Assembly (NCBI RefSeq): GCF_001422885.1
Contig: NZ_LMMZ01000001.1
Span: forward strand, 62,753-126,752
Length of the DNA stretch: 64,000 nt
From: Methylobacterium sp. Leaf104
GTDB taxonomy: Bacteria > Pseudomonadota > Alphaproteobacteria > Rhizobiales > Beijerinckiaceae
Direction of reading: 5' to 3'
The notes under the pieces were generated by a model that ran no database searches, had not been told where the DNA came from, and worked only from the letters and a program-made list of their open reading frames with translations. The translations under genes and the position numbers were made by a program. How positions within the stretch are numbered: position 1 is the first letter of the stretch; every line of letters begins with the position of its first letter. Positions 22,354 through 31,990 of the stretch are shown here, in pieces.

Positions 22354-23079
22354 ATGACCACGAAAGCCGAGGCGCCCGGCGCGCAGCCGGTCCCGGCCCT
22401 GTTCTTCGCCAAGGTGGAGCGGCGCTACGCGCAAGGGGCCGGCGAAGGGGCCGGCGCCCTCGAGATCCTGCGTCGGGCGGATTTCGCGATCTGGCCGGGC
22501 GAGCTCGTCGCCCTGGTGGCGCCCTCGGGCGCCGGCAAGAGCACGCTCCTGCACCTCGCCGGCCTGCTGGAGCGGCCGGATGGCGGCGAGATCTACGTGG
22601 GCGGCAGCCCGACCGCCGCGATGGTGGATGCCGAGCGCACCCGCCTGCGCCGCGAGGAGATGGGCTTCGTCTACCAGTTCCACCACCTCCTGCCCGAGTT
22701 CTCGGCCCTGGAGAACGTGGTCATGCCGCAGCTCATCCGCGGGCTCTCGCAGCGCGAGGCGCGGGCGCGGGCGAGCGAGCTCCTGAGCTTCCTCGGCCTG
22801 AAGGAGCGTCTCCTGCACCGGCCGGCCGAGCTCTCGGGCGGCGAGCAGCAGCGCGTCGCCATCGCCCGCGCGGTGGCCAACGGGCCCCGCCTGCTGCTCG
22901 CCGACGAGCCCACCGGCAATCTCGACCCGCACACCGCCGCCCACGTCTTCGGCATCCTGGTCTCGCTGGTGCGCGCCTCCGGCCTCGCCGCCCTCGTGGC
23001 CACCCACAACATGGATCTGGCCGCCCGCATGGACCGGCGGGTGACGATCCGGGACGGGCTGATCGAGCAGCTGCCCTGA
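22354..23079 (+). CDS. lolD: Lipoprotein-releasing ABC transporter ATPase
   Basis: This ATPase powers lipoprotein release together with the permease encoded just upstream. The 241-residue product has Walker A (APSGAGKST), the signature [19 protein letters not shown] and Walker [13 protein letters not shown]. It starts 13 nt after the permease gene. Walker A begins with Ala where Gly is more usual, which should not harm binding. Confidence 0.94.
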   Translation: MTTKAEAPGAQPVPALFFAKVERRYAQGAGEGAGALEILRRADFAIWPGELVALVAPSGAGKSTLLHLAGLLERPDGGEIYVGGSPTAAMVDAERTRLRREEMGFVYQFHHLLPEFSALENVVMPQLIRGLSQREARARASELLSFLGLKERLLHRPAELSGGEQQRVAIARAVANGPRLLLADEPTGNLDPHTAAHVFGILVSLVRASGLAALVATHNMDLAARMDRRVTIRDGLIEQLP

Positions 23080-23100
23080 CGGGACGGGACGGGCGAATCC

Positions 23101-23147
23101 TTGCTCCGCGGCACCCGCGCGACTACGTACAGGAACGCGTACATACG
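23101..23147 (+). promoter_or_regulatory. Predicted promoter and operator of the yefM-yoeB pair
   Basis: Two copies of CGTACA (23126-23131 and 23138-23143), 12 bp apart, lie just upstream of the antitoxin start. YefM-YoeB operators are known to contain TGTACA hexamers, so these are good candidates for autoregulation. A TTGCTC box at 23101 and TACGTA at 23124, spaced by 17 nt, may be the promoter, in which case the first hexamer overlaps the -10 box. Confidence 0.5.
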
Positions 23148-23159
23148 AGGGCGCCCTCC

Positions 23160-23414
23160 ATGACCCATGTCGGCTTCAGCGAGTTGCGCAAGAACCTCGC
23201 GACCCATTTCGACCGCGTCGAGACCGACCGGACGGAATTGGTGGTGACGCGGCAGAACCACGAGGATCTCGTGATCCTGCCGCTGGCCGAGTTCGAGAGC
23301 CTGCGGGAGACCCTTCACCTCCTCGGGACGCCCGCGAATGCCCGCCGTCTGACGGACGCCATGGCGCAGCTCGACGCGGGCGCCGGGACGGAGCGGGACC
23401 TGATCCAGCCGTGA
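23160..23414 (+). CDS. yefM: Type II antitoxin, Phd/YefM family
   Basis: This is the DNA-binding antitoxin that neutralises YoeB and represses the pair. The 84-residue product begins THVGFSELRKNLATHFDRVETDRTELVVTRQNHEDLVILPLAEFESLRETLHLL, which is the N-terminal Phd/YefM fold, and ends in a flexible tail that would wrap the toxin. Its stop overlaps the toxin start by 4 nt (GTGA), which gives translational coupling. Confidence 0.9.
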   Translation: MTHVGFSELRKNLATHFDRVETDRTELVVTRQNHEDLVILPLAEFESLRETLHLLGTPANARRLTDAMAQLDAGAGTERDLIQP

Positions 23415-23683
23415 AGCTGGTCTGGTCGGACCATGCCTGGGACGATTACCTCCACTGGCAGGCGACCGACCGCACGATTCTCCAGCGCGTCAACGCGCTG
23501 ATCGCGGAGGCGCAGCGCCATCCGTTCCAGGGGATCGGCAAGCCCGAGCCCCTGAAAGGCAATCTCAAGGGCTGGTGGTCGCGCCGGATCACCGCCGAGC
23601 ATCGCCTGGTCTACCGGGTCGCCGGCCAGGGGGCGGCGCAGGCCCTCGAGATCCTCCAATGCCGCTGGCACTACGACGGCTAG
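23411..23683 (+). CDS. yoeB: Type II toxin, YoeB mRNA interferase
   Basis: This ribosome-dependent RNase cleaves mRNA in the A site. The 90-residue product aligns over its full length with E. coli YoeB (KLVWSDHAWDDYLHWQATD..., KPEPLKGNLKGWWSRRITAEHRLVYRV). The catalytic residues are all present: Glu46, Arg65, and His87-Tyr88 at the position of the E. coli C-terminal His-Tyr. The toxin therefore looks functional. The start is a GTG at 23411. The pair is an accessory insertion between lolD and dnaE1. Confidence 0.93.
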   Translation: MKLVWSDHAWDDYLHWQATDRTILQRVNALIAEAQRHPFQGIGKPEPLKGNLKGWWSRRITAEHRLVYRVAGQGAAQALEILQCRWHYDG

Positions 23684-23749
23684 TCATCGTCCGGCCCTGT
23701 GCAGCTTCACGAACCGTTTACCCTGTTCCGCACCGGATCCGATCCGGCC

Positions 23750-23772
23750 TTTACATAGAACAAAACAAGAAC
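23750..23772 (+). promoter_or_regulatory. LexA box (GAAC-N7-GAAC) in a predicted promoter
   Basis: GAAC at 23758-23761 and GAAC at 23769-23772, separated by exactly seven bases (AAAACAA), form the direct-repeat operator known for alphaproteobacterial LexA. Read on the other strand it is GTTCTTGTTTTGTTC, close to typical sites. A TTTACA (23750-23755) just upstream could be a -35 box, which would place the operator between -35 and -10. The site is 33 nt before the start of a 34-codon ORF and about 240 nt before dnaE1. Confidence 0.6.
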
Positions 23773-23804
23773 AAAACTCGGGACGTCAACGAAAGGCGAT
23801 GCCC

Positions 23805-23909
23805 ATGTTCAAGCGGATGATCCTGACGGGTGCGGTCGAGTTCATGGCCTTCGGGCTCCTGGCGGTGTCCATCGCCGCCTGGGCTGTCGCATTGGCGCCC
23901 TTGCGATAG
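23805..23909 (+). CDS. Putative LexA-controlled 34-residue membrane protein
   Basis: A 34-codon ORF (MFKRMILTGAVEFMAFGLLA...) with a ribosome binding site (GAAAGG) 9 nt before the ATG. The product has a short basic N-terminus (FKRM) and one hydrophobic segment from about residue 7 to 32, so it should be a single-span inner-membrane peptide. It sits directly downstream of a LexA box. I recognise no family. Small LexA-controlled membrane peptides that block division, such as SidA of Caulobacter (29 residues), have the same size and layout, so a similar role is a reasonable but unproven guess. Start and stop are clear; that it is translated is an inference. Confidence 0.55.
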   Translation: MFKRMILTGAVEFMAFGLLAVSIAAWAVALAPLR

Positions 23910-24009
23910 CGTTGCGGCCCGGGCACAGACCGGAACTCTCCACAGCCAAACCGCGGGTGGCCGGCGGTCCGGCATGGATTCCTTCACGGCGAGGCGCTCT
24001 GGTGCAGGG

Positions 24010-27000
24010 ATGGCGCGCATCCTCAAAGACCCGGCTTACGTCCACCTCCACGTCCATTCGTCGTTCTCCCTGCTCGAAGGGGCCCTGAAGGTCGGCGACA
24101 TCGTGAAGGCCGCCCTGGCCGACCGGCAGCCGGCGCTGGCGCTCACCGACACCAACAACCTGTTCGGCGCGCTGGAATTCTCCGAGAAGGCCGCCGGCGC
24201 CGGCATCCAGCCGATCCCCGGCCTCCAGCTCACCGTGGCCTTCGAAGCGCCCGACCCGATGGCGCGCGTCGGGCAGGCACAGGCGTCCTGCGCCAACGTC
24301 GTGCTGCTGGCACAGGACGAGACCGGCTACGGCAACCTGCTGCGGCTGGCGAGCCGGGCCTATTTCGACGTCGCTCTGGGCGACGCGCCCCGGGTCACCG
24401 TCGCGGCGCTCGCCGAGTCGAGCGCCGGCCTGATCGCCCTGACCGGCGGCTCCACGGGACCCCTCGACAGCGCCCTCAGGATGGGCCGGGCCGAGCTCGC
24501 CGCCGGCCGCCTGGCGCAGCTGCGCGCGGCCTTCGGGGAGGACAGCCTCTACGTGGAGATCCTGCGCCACGGCCTCGCCGACGAGCGCGGGGTCGAGCGG
24601 GAATTGCTGCGGCTCGCCGACGGCCACGGCCTCTCGGTGGTGGCGGCCAACGAGCCGTTCTTCGCCCGCGAGGGCGATTACGACGCCCACGATGCGCTGC
24701 TGGCCATCGCGGATGGCCGCCTCGTCTCGGACGACCGCCGCCGCAGGCTGACCCCGCGCCACGGCTTCAAGACCCGGGCCGAGATGGCCGCGCTCTTCGC
24801 CGACCTGCCGGACGCCCTGAACGCCACCGTCGAGATCGCCATGCGCTGCGCCTACCGCGTGCGCACCCGCAAGCCGATCCTGCCGAATTTCGGCGTCGTC
24901 GCCGCCCTCGACGCCGCCGCGCCCGAGGCCGTTCCCGCCGTCGCGGCGGCGCCGCCCCTCGACGAGCCGGCGGAGCTGCGCCGGCAGGCCGAGGCCGGCC
25001 TCGAACTGCGCCTCGCCCAGCACGGCACCGCGCCCGGCATGACCGAGCAGGTCTACCGCGACCGTCTCGCCTTCGAGCTCGACGTCATCGTGGGCATGAA
25101 GTTTCCCGGCTACTTCCTGATCGTGTCGGACTTCATCAAGTGGGCCAAGGACCACGACATCCCGGTGGGTCCGGGCCGCGGCTCCGGCGCCGGCTCCCTG
25201 GTGGCCTGGTCGCTGCTCATCACCGATCTCGACCCGCTCCGCTTCGGCCTGCTCTTCGAGCGCTTCCTCAACCCCGAGCGCGTCTCGATGCCGGATTTCG
25301 ACATCGACTTCTGCGTCGAGGGTCGCGAGCGCGTGATCCAGTACGTGCAGCAGCGCTACGGCGAGCGGCAGGTGGCGCAGATCATCACCTTCGGCACCCT
25401 GCTGGCCCGTGGCGTGCTGCGCGACGTCGGCCGCGTCCTGGAGATGCCCTACGGGCAGGTCGACAAGCTGACCAAGCTCGTGCCGCAGAACCCGGCCAAC
25501 CCCGTCACCCTGGTCCAGGCCATCGAGGGCGAGCCGAAGCTCCAGCAGGCGATCGAGGAGGAGCCGATCGTCGCCCGCCTCATGGAGATCTCGAAGAAGC
25601 TCGAGGGCCTGCACCGGCACGCCTCGACCCACGCCGCCGGCGTCGTCATCGGCGACCGTCCGCTGGAGCAGCTCGTGCCGCTCTACCGCGATCCGAAGAC
25701 CGGCATGCGGGTGACCCAGTTCAACATGAAGTGGGTCGAGGCCGCGGGCCTCGTCAAGTTCGACTTCCTCGGCCTGAAGACCCTGACCCTGCTGCGCTGC
25801 TGCACCGACTTCCTGGCCAAGCGCGGCATCATCGTCGACCTCGCCTCGCTGCCCCTCGACGATCCCAAGACCTACGCGCCGATGAAGCGCGGCGAGACGG
25901 TGGGCGTGTTCCAGGTGGAATCGGCCGGCATGCGCAAGGCGCTGGTCGAGATGCAGGCCGACCGCTTCGAGGACATCATCGCCCTGGTGGCGCTCTACCG
26001 CCCGGGCCCGATGGCCAACATCCCGGTCTATTGCGAGCGCAAGCTCGGGCGCGATGCCGGCAACGAGGCGAGCTGGTACCCGCACGAGAAGCTGGAGCCG
26101 ATCCTCAAGGAGACCTTCGGCATCATCGTCTACCAGGAACAGGTGATGGAGGTGGCCAAGGTGCTCGCCGGCTACTCGCTCGGCGAGGCCGACATGCTCC
26201 GCCGCGCCATGGGCAAGAAGATCAAGGCCGAGATGGACGCCCAGCGCGACCGCTTCGTGAAGGGCTGCGTCGAGCGCGACCTCACCAAGGCCAAGGCCAA
26301 CGAGATCTTCGACCTGCTCGCCAAGTTCGCCGATTACGGCTTCAACAAGTCACACGCCGCCGCCTACGCCCTGCTGACCTACCAGACCGCCTACCTGAAG
26401 GCGAACCATCCGGTGGAGTTCCTGGCCGCCGCGATGCAGCTCGACATCGACGTCACCGACAAGCTCGCCGAATTCCGCCAGGACGCCCAGCGGCTGAAGA
26501 TCACGGTGGAGCCGCCCTCGATCAACACCTCGGGCGTCGGCTTCGAGGTGCGCGAGGGCCGCATCCACTACGCGCTGGCGGCGATCAAGGGCGTGGGCCG
26601 GGGCGCGGTCGAGGCCCTGATCGAGGCCCGGGGCGACAGGCCCTTCAAGGATCTCGCCTGCCTCGCGCGCCGCCTCAACCCGCGCATGCTCAACAAGCGC
26701 ACCCTGGAGAACCTAGTGGCGGCCGGGGCGATGGACACCATCGAGCCGGATCGCGCCCGGGCCTGCGCCGCCATCGAGCCGATGATGAAGCTCGCCCAGG
26801 GGGCCGCGGAGGCGGCCAGCACCGGCATCGACGACATGTTCGGCGGGATCACCGCCGCGGACGTCACCCTGCGGGTGCCGCCCTATGATCCCTGGCCGAT
26901 GGCCGACAAGCTCAAGAAGGAATACGACGCGATCGGATTCTTCCTCTCGGGCCATCCGCTGGACGAGTACGGCGACCTCCTCGGCAAGCTGCGGGTCCAG

Positions 27001-27519
27001 ACCTGGGCCGAGTTCTGCCGGGCGGTGCGGGCCGGCACCACCAGCGTGGGCCGCGTCGCGGCCTCGGTCCTCGACCGCTCGGAGCGCCGGACCAAGACCG
27101 GCAACAAGCTCGGCATCGTCATCCTCTCGGACCAGACCGGGCATTTCGAGGCGATCATCTTCTCCGAAGGCCTCGGCCAGTACCGCGAGATCCTGGAGCC
27201 GGGCCGTCCCCTGGTGCTCCAGCTCCAGGCCAACCTGGAGGGCGAGGACGTGCGCGCCCGCATCATGACGGCCGAGCCCCTCGACGTGGCGGTGGCCCGC
27301 CACCAGAAGGGCATGCGCGTCTACCTGCGCGACGAGCGCCCGATCCCCAGCGTGCAGCAGCGCCTTCAGGTGCGCGGCGAGGGCGAGGTCTCCCTCATCC
27401 TGCTCCTCGACGGTGCCCGCGAGGTCGAAGTCAAGCTGCCGGGCCGCTACCAGGCCACGCCCCAGATCGCCGGGGCGCTCCGGGCCGTGCCGGGGGTGGT
27501 GCAGGTCGAGGTGAACTGA
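24010..27519 (+). CDS. dnaE1: DNA polymerase III subunit alpha
   Basis: This is the replicative polymerase catalytic subunit. The 1169-residue product has an N-terminal PHP domain (YVHLHVHSSFSLLEGA), the palm with catalytic aspartates in PDFDIDF (Asp429, Asp431), the FNKSHAAAYALLTYQTAYLKANHP region, and C-terminal HhH and OB domains. Length and C-terminus match DnaE1 rather than the shorter SOS polymerase DnaE2. The ATG at 24010 follows GCAGGG and begins MARILKDPAYVHLHVH; an in-frame ATG at 23974 would add twelve residues. It lies 100 nt after the small membrane ORF. Confidence 0.95.
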   Translation: MARILKDPAYVHLHVHSSFSLLEGALKVGDIVKAALADRQPALALTDTNNLFGALEFSEKAAGAGIQPIPGLQLTVAFEAPDPMARVGQAQASCANVVLLAQDETGYGNLLRLASRAYFDVALGDAPRVTVAALAESSAGLIALTGGSTGPLDSALRMGRAELAAGRLAQLRAAFGEDSLYVEILRHGLADERGVERELLRLADGHGLSVVAANEPFFAREGDYDAHDALLAIADGRLVSDDRRRRLTPRHGFKTRAEMAALFADLPDALNATVEIAMRCAYRVRTRKPILPNFGVVAALDAAAPEAVPAVAAAPPLDEPAELRRQAEAGLELRLAQHGTAPGMTEQVYRDRLAFELDVIVGMKFPGYFLIVSDFIKWAKDHDIPVGPGRGSGAGSLVAWSLLITDLDPLRFGLLFERFLNPERVSMPDFDIDFCVEGRERVIQYVQQRYGERQVAQIITFGTLLARGVLRDVGRVLEMPYGQVDKLTKLVPQNPANPVTLVQAIEGEPKLQQAIEEEPIVARLMEISKKLEGLHRHASTHAAGVVIGDRPLEQLVPLYRDPKTGMRVTQFNMKWVEAAGLVKFDFLGLKTLTLLRCCTDFLAKRGIIVDLASLPLDDPKTYAPMKRGETVGVFQVESAGMRKALVEMQADRFEDIIALVALYRPGPMANIPVYCERKLGRDAGNEASWYPHEKLEPILKETFGIIVYQEQVMEVAKVLAGYSLGEADMLRRAMGKKIKAEMDAQRDRFVKGCVERDLTKAKANEIFDLLAKFADYGFNKSHAAAYALLTYQTAYLKANHPVEFLAAAMQLDIDVTDKLAEFRQDAQRLKITVEPPSINTSGVGFEVREGRIHYALAAIKGVGRGAVEALIEARGDRPFKDLACLARRLNPRMLNKRTLENLVAAGAMDTIEPDRARACAAIEPMMKLAQGAAEAASTGIDDMFGGITAADVTLRVPPYDPWPMADKLKKEYDAIGFFLSGHPLDEYGDLLGKLRVQTWAEFCRAVRAGTTSVGRVAASVLDRSERRTKTGNKLGIVILSDQTGHFEAIIFSEGLGQYREILEPGRPLVLQLQANLEGEDVRARIMTAEPLDVAVARHQKGMRVYLRDERPIPSVQQRLQVRGEGEVSLILLLDGAREVEVKLPGRYQATPQIAGALRAVPGVVQVEVN

Positions 27520-27597
27520 GGCGCCGTCCCGAGGCGGGCGCCCGGACTTTTCGGACGGGCGCGTCGGCTAGGGACAGAACCCGACCGACGCGGCGCC

Positions 27598-29595
27598 TCA
27601 GGCGGCGCGGATGGCCGCGAGGAACCCTTCGACCTCCTGGCGCACGTTCACCGACTGGACCGAGAGTTCGCCCGCCGCCATCAGCACCTGCTGGGCCGCC
27701 GAACCGGTCTCGCCGGAGGAGGCCAGGACCCGGGCCACGTTCATCGAGACGTCCTGGGTCCCGCGCGCCGCCTCGGCCGCGTTGCGGGAGATCTCGCCGG
27801 TGGCCGCGGTCTGCTCCACCACCGTCGCGGCGATGCTCTCGGTGATCGCGTTCACGGAGACGATGGTCTGGCCGATCTGGCGGATCGCCGAGACGGCCTG
27901 GGCCGTGGCCTGCTGGATCGCCGTGATCTGGCCGCCGATCTGGTCGGTGGCCCGCGCGGTCTGGCCGGCGAGTTCCTTGACCTCCGCCGCGACCACTGCG
28001 AAGCCGCGGCCCGCCTCGCCGGCCCGGGCGGCCTCGATGGTGGCGTTCAGCGCCAGCAGGTTCGTCTGCCCGGCGATGCTGGAGATCATCGTCACGGCCT
28101 CGCCGATGCGGTCGGCGGCCTGCATCAGGCTGCCCATGGCGACGTCCGTCGCCTCCGCCTCGCGGGCGGCGGCCCCGGCGGCCGCATTGGATTGCTGAAC
28201 CTGGCGCTCGATCTCCTGCAGGGAGGCGACCATCTCCTCGGCGGCCGCCGCCACGGTCTGCACGTTCGCCGAGGTCTCCTCGGCGGCGGCGCTGGAGGCG
28301 ACGGCCTGGCCGTTGGTGCTCGCCGCCACCTCGGTCATCGAGCGCGCCGTCGCGTCGAGTTCGGTCGCCGCGGAGGTGACGATGCCGATCGCACCCGAGA
28401 TGGTGTGCTCGAAGCTCCGGACGAGCCCGTCGACCCGGTCGGCCCGGCGCTGGCGCGCGGATTGCGCCGTGACCTGCTGCGCCTCCAGGTCGATGCGCGC
28501 GATGGCGTTCTGGCGGAACACGTCGACGACCTTGGCCATCTGGCCCATCTCGTCCACCGCGTCCTGCGAGGGCACGGTGACCGCCGTCTCGCCGGCGGCG
28601 AGCCGGCTCATCGCTTCCGTCATGCCGGAGATCGGGCCGATGATGCTGCGCGCGATCAGGAAGGCGAGGGCGCCGCCGAGCGCCAGCGCCAGGGCGACGA
28701 GGCCCATCTGCAGGGTGCGGGCGCGGTCGACGCTCGCCTGCGTGGCGGCGGTGATCTCGGCGACCGCCACCTCGATCTTGGCCCGGACGCCCAGCCCGGC
28801 CTGCATCAGGGTCGTCGCATGCGGCTTGAGGTTGTCGTCGTAGGCGGTCCGCATCGACTCCAGCGCGGCGGCGGCGGCGTTGAAGGCGCCGATATAGGCG
28901 CCGACCGTGTCCTGAAGCTGGCGGATCGGCCGCGCGAACTCGCCGCCGGTGTCGAGATCCCGCAGGGCCTTGAGGGCGGCGTCGGCCTTGAGGCTGTTCG
29001 CCGCGAAGGTCGCCGGACCCTGCGGGTCGCGGGTGGCCAGGAAACGCCAGTTCGCGACCCGCATCAGCAGCACCGCGCTGTCGACGTTCGCCGCCTGGGT
29101 GACCAGCGCCGCCGATCCGCCCTGCCGGATGGCGGCCATCAGCTGGCCGGTCGCGCGGGTCATCTCGTCACCGGTCTTGAACAGCTTGGCCTTGCTCTCG
29201 GCCAGGGCCTGGCCGGCCTGGCCGAGGCGCTGGATATCGTCCTTCAGAACGGCGGACTCGTCGCGCATGCCCGCATAGATCGCGCGCCGCTCCTCGGAGA
29301 CGGCGATGTCGACCTGACGCTGGAGGAGGGTGGCGATGGCTTGGCGCGTCTGCTCCATCTGACCGACCTGATCGGGCTTCTGGTTCGCCTGGAACTCCAG
29401 GGCCTGGACGGAGAGGCGTTCTCCGAGGCCGTTCGCCGAGAAGACGTTGCGTGCCCCCTCCTCGAGGCGGGTGAGCCGCGCATAATCCTCCGTGACGGAG
29501 CCGAGCTGATATTGAGAGGTGAGGCCGATCCCGCCGGCGATGACGATCAGACTGCCGAAACCTGCATAGAGACGAGCGCGGATACCGAGTTTCAT
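27598..29595 (-). CDS. Methyl-accepting chemotaxis protein
   Basis: This is an inner-membrane chemoreceptor that signals through CheA and CheW. The 665-residue product has a transmembrane helix at about residues 7-28, a helical periplasmic sensor domain, a second helix at about 300-320, a HAMP domain, and a signalling domain with the conserved hairpin [29 protein letters not shown]. The ATG at 29595 gives a proper [14 protein letters not shown] signal anchor; an in-frame ATG at 29643 adds 16 polar residues. No other chemotaxis gene is nearby and the ligand cannot be inferred. It is convergent with dnaE1. Confidence 0.93.
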   Translation of the reverse strand: MKLGIRARLYAGFGSLIVIAGGIGLTSQYQLGSVTEDYARLTRLEEGARNVFSANGLGERLSVQALEFQANQKPDQVGQMEQTRQAIATLLQRQVDIAVSEERRAIYAGMRDESAVLKDDIQRLGQAGQALAESKAKLFKTGDEMTRATGQLMAAIRQGGSAALVTQAANVDSAVLLMRVANWRFLATRDPQGPATFAANSLKADAALKALRDLDTGGEFARPIRQLQDTVGAYIGAFNAAAAALESMRTAYDDNLKPHATTLMQAGLGVRAKIEVAVAEITAATQASVDRARTLQMGLVALALALGGALAFLIARSIIGPISGMTEAMSRLAAGETAVTVPSQDAVDEMGQMAKVVDVFRQNAIARIDLEAQQVTAQSARQRRADRVDGLVRSFEHTISGAIGIVTSAATELDATARSMTEVAASTNGQAVASSAAAEETSANVQTVAAAAEEMVASLQEIERQVQQSNAAAGAAAREAEATDVAMGSLMQAADRIGEAVTMISSIAGQTNLLALNATIEAARAGEAGRGFAVVAAEVKELAGQTARATDQIGGQITAIQQATAQAVSAIRQIGQTIVSVNAITESIAATVVEQTAATGEISRNAAEAARGTQDVSMNVARVLASSGETGSAAQQVLMAAGELSVQSVNVRQEVEGFLAAIRAA

Positions 29596-29848
29596 CGACG
29601 TAGTCCGATCGGGGGAATAATTTGCCCTCTCATCTGTATGCACGAACGGATAAATAAGTATGAAATCAGGGACGAACCTCTCTCTGCAGGTGTTCTGAGC
29701 TAATTTGGTTCATTCAATATCCGGTGGAGACCTCTATAGTCTCGCGAAGCGTCGCCTCGGGGCGATCCGAGGTCGCGGCCTGCGGCGTCGCGCGTGACCG
29801 GCTCCGCGACCCGCCGGAATCCGGCGTTCACGCCGGTTTCGCGTGGCC

Positions 29849-30571
29849 CTATCCGGAATTGCCGGGCCGGTCCGGATTCCCGGACCTCGGGAGCCGCGCT
29901 CGGAGCCGCTCGGCCACCATCCCCTGCAGGGTCAGCAGGTGCGGGCAGCGGATCCCTTCCGCGAGGCAGGCGGAGACCGTGCGGAACAGGTACTCGGCGC
30001 TGGGACCGAGATGGCCGGCCCCGGAGGCGATCCGGTCGGCGATCGCGGCGTCCGAGATCGGGCCGGTATAGCGGTCGCTGTCCGGGTTCACCACGAAGGT
30101 GAGCGCCTGGATCTGGCCCGCGGCCGTCTCCACCGTCACCCAGCGGCCGATGTATCCGTTGCCCCGCATCTCGCGGCGCCAGACCGGCAGCAGGGTCTCG
30201 GCGGCCTCGTCGCCGGTGAGCCGGAAGGCGACCCCGTCGCAGGACCCGCCCGCGTCGAGGGCCAGGACCAGGCCGGGATTGTCGACGCTGCCGCGGAAGC
30301 GCCGCTGCAGGAGGCAGAAGCGCCGGTGGTAGCCGTGGACGGTGCCGACCCGGCGCTCCGAATAGGTGAATTCCGGCCGCCAGATCAGCGAGCCGTAGCC
30401 GAACACCCAGAGCCCCTCCGCCGGCAGCGGCCGGGCGGCGAAGGCGGCCGCGAGACCCGGCGCCAGCTCTGCATCGCTCATCAGGGCCAGGGCGGTGGCG
30501 TCGTCCGCCACCGGCGTGGGATGGGCGCGGGCGATCAGGTCGAGGGTCAGGTCGAGGCGCTGGTCCGGCAT
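29849..30571 (-). CDS. chaC: Gamma-glutamylcyclotransferase, ChaC family
   Basis: This enzyme degrades glutathione to 5-oxoproline and Cys-Gly in the cytoplasm. The 240-residue product has the family start WVFGYGSLIWRPEF (substrate-binding YGSL loop near residue 60), then RRVGTVHGYHRRFCL and NGYIGRWVTV. It is full length for ChaC. The ATG at 30571 fits well. It is monocistronic or weakly linked to the lipoprotein gene upstream. Confidence 0.9.
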   Translation of the reverse strand: MPDQRLDLTLDLIARAHPTPVADDATALALMSDAELAPGLAAAFAARPLPAEGLWVFGYGSLIWRPEFTYSERRVGTVHGYHRRFCLLQRRFRGSVDNPGLVLALDAGGSCDGVAFRLTGDEAAETLLPVWRREMRGNGYIGRWVTVETAAGQIQALTFVVNPDSDRYTGPISDAAIADRIASGAGHLGPSAEYLFRTVSACLAEGIRCPHLLTLQGMVAERLRARLPRSGNPDRPGNSG

Positions 30572-30604
30572 GGTCGCAGCGAACCACCGGGCGGCCCGGG
30601 GCGC

Positions 30605-30634
30605 AAGACGTGGCCCCTCAAGACGTGGCCCCTC
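30605..30634. repeat. Two perfect 15-bp tandem repeats
   Basis: The unit AAGACGTGGCCCCTC occurs twice in direct succession (30605-30619 and 30620-30634) in the gap between the lipoprotein gene and chaC. This is probably a slippage duplication with no evident function. Confidence 0.7.
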
Positions 30635-30691
30635 GCGAGATCCGACAGGCCGTGGCGGCGGTCTCCCGCGCCGGCTTTCGGGTCTTGGCTT

Positions 30692-31114
30692 TCAGGTCTT
30701 GGCGGCGGCCATCGCCTCGAGTTCGGGCAGCGGCTCGGTGCGGTGGTGGTCGCAGGCTTCCTTGTCCTCGTCGATGACGGTCAGGGTTCCGGCCTTCTCC
30801 TGGATGACGATCTTGACCCGCTCCGCCTTGCCGAAGGTGCGGCCCCGCATCCGGCTCGACACGCAGTAGAGGGTGCGCCCCTCGTCGAGGAAGGGCCCGG
30901 AGACCCGACTCTGCACGAAGCGGACCGGGATCAGCGAAACCGAACCGAACTCGGTCCGGCTCAGCGCGAGGGCGGCGAGGCGCTCCCGGATCGGGGCGGT
31001 CGCGGCGGGCGTCGGGACCGGCGCACGGGGGCCGCAGCCGGCGAGGACGAGGGGCACCAGGGCGGCGAGGGCCCGAGCGCGGGTGCCGCGGCATGCGGGC
31101 ACGGGAAAGGACAT
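30692..31114 (-). CDS. Small predicted lipoprotein
   Basis: A 140-residue protein with an N-terminal hydrophobic stretch and lipobox LVLAGC, lipidated Cys at 27, so it should be anchored in the membrane facing the periplasm. The rest (SVSLIPVRFVQSRVSGPFLDEGRTLYCVSSRMRGRTFGK) resembles no family I can name with certainty. The frame uses codons like its neighbours. It is divergent from recO, with a 130-nt gap that must hold both promoters. Confidence 0.65.
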   Translation of the reverse strand: MSFPVPACRGTRARALAALVPLVLAGCGPRAPVPTPAATAPIRERLAALALSRTEFGSVSLIPVRFVQSRVSGPFLDEGRTLYCVSSRMRGRTFGKAERVKIVIQEKAGTLTVIDEDKEACDHHRTEPLPELEAMAAAKT

Positions 31115-31244
31115 AGCGGGCGACCTCGATTCGGCGTCGCATCGAGCCTAGCCGGATTCTCGCACAGCGGGAACGGTGCTTCACATGCAACCGCGGCCAT
31201 CGCGTCGCGTTTGCATCGCCCGGCGGGCGCCGTAAGACACGGCC

Positions 31245-31985
31245 ATGCAATGGACCGACGAGGCCCTGGTTCTCGGCCTGCGCCGCCAGGGCGAGACCAG
31301 CGTCATCCTCGAACTCATGACCCGGGAGCACGGCCGCCATCTCGGGCTCGTGCATGGCGGCCGCTCGCGCCGGATGCAGCCGGTGCTCCAGGCCGGCAAC
31401 CGGGTGCAGGCCACCTGGCGGGCGCGCCTCGACGAGAGCCTGGGCGCCTTCGCGGTCGAGCCCGTGGAATCCGTCGCCGCCCGGCTGATGGGCTCCGGGC
31501 TCGCCCTCTACGGCATGAGCCACCTCGCCGGCCTGCTCCGCCTGCTGCCCGAGCGCGAGCCCCATCCCGAGCTGTTCGAGGCCGCCGGCCTCCTCGTCGC
31601 GCACCTGCACGACCCCGACATCGCCCCGCCGCTGATGGTGCGCTTCGAGCTCGCCATCCTGGCCGAACTCGGCTTCGGGCTCGACCTCGCGGCCTGCGCC
31701 GCCACGGGGGGCAACGACGCCCTGATCTACGTCTCGCCCCGGAGCGGGCGGGCGGTGAGCGCCTCGGCCGGCGAGCCCTATCGCGACAGGCTGCTGGCGC
31801 TGCCGGACTTCCTGCGCGCGCGCCCGCCCGGCGCGGGGCTGCCGATGACTCCGGACGCCCGGGACGTTACCGAGGGGTTTACCTTGACGGGGTATTTCCT
31901 CGATCAGCACATCTGGGGACCGCGCGCGATCCCCGTGCCCGAGGAACGCGCGCGCTTCGTTGCATTGGGCACGGGGAACGCCTAA
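31245..31985 (+). CDS. recO: DNA repair protein RecO
   Basis: This recombination mediator works with RecF and RecR to load RecA on gapped DNA. The 246-residue product starts MQWTDEALVLGLRRQGETSVILELMTREHGRHLGLVHGGRSRR, the N-terminal OB fold, followed by a helical domain. Length is normal. It lies 53 nt before parC. Confidence 0.93.
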   Translation: MQWTDEALVLGLRRQGETSVILELMTREHGRHLGLVHGGRSRRMQPVLQAGNRVQATWRARLDESLGAFAVEPVESVAARLMGSGLALYGMSHLAGLLRLLPEREPHPELFEAAGLLVAHLHDPDIAPPLMVRFELAILAELGFGLDLAACAATGGNDALIYVSPRSGRAVSASAGEPYRDRLLALPDFLRARPPGAGLPMTPDARDVTEGFTLTGYFLDQHIWGPRAIPVPEERARFVALGTGNA

Positions 31986-31990
31986 ATTCC

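Noticed and set aside
23908..24009. dnaE1 start at ATG 23974 instead of 24010
   Set aside because: The extra 12 residues are polar and non-conserved, and the DnaE1 PHP domain begins within a few residues of the ATG at 24010.
27520..27597. Possible hairpin between convergent dnaE1 and the chemoreceptor gene (GCGCCCG...CGGGCGC)
   Set aside because: The 7-bp stem encloses an 11-nt loop and no T run follows; too weak to call a terminator.
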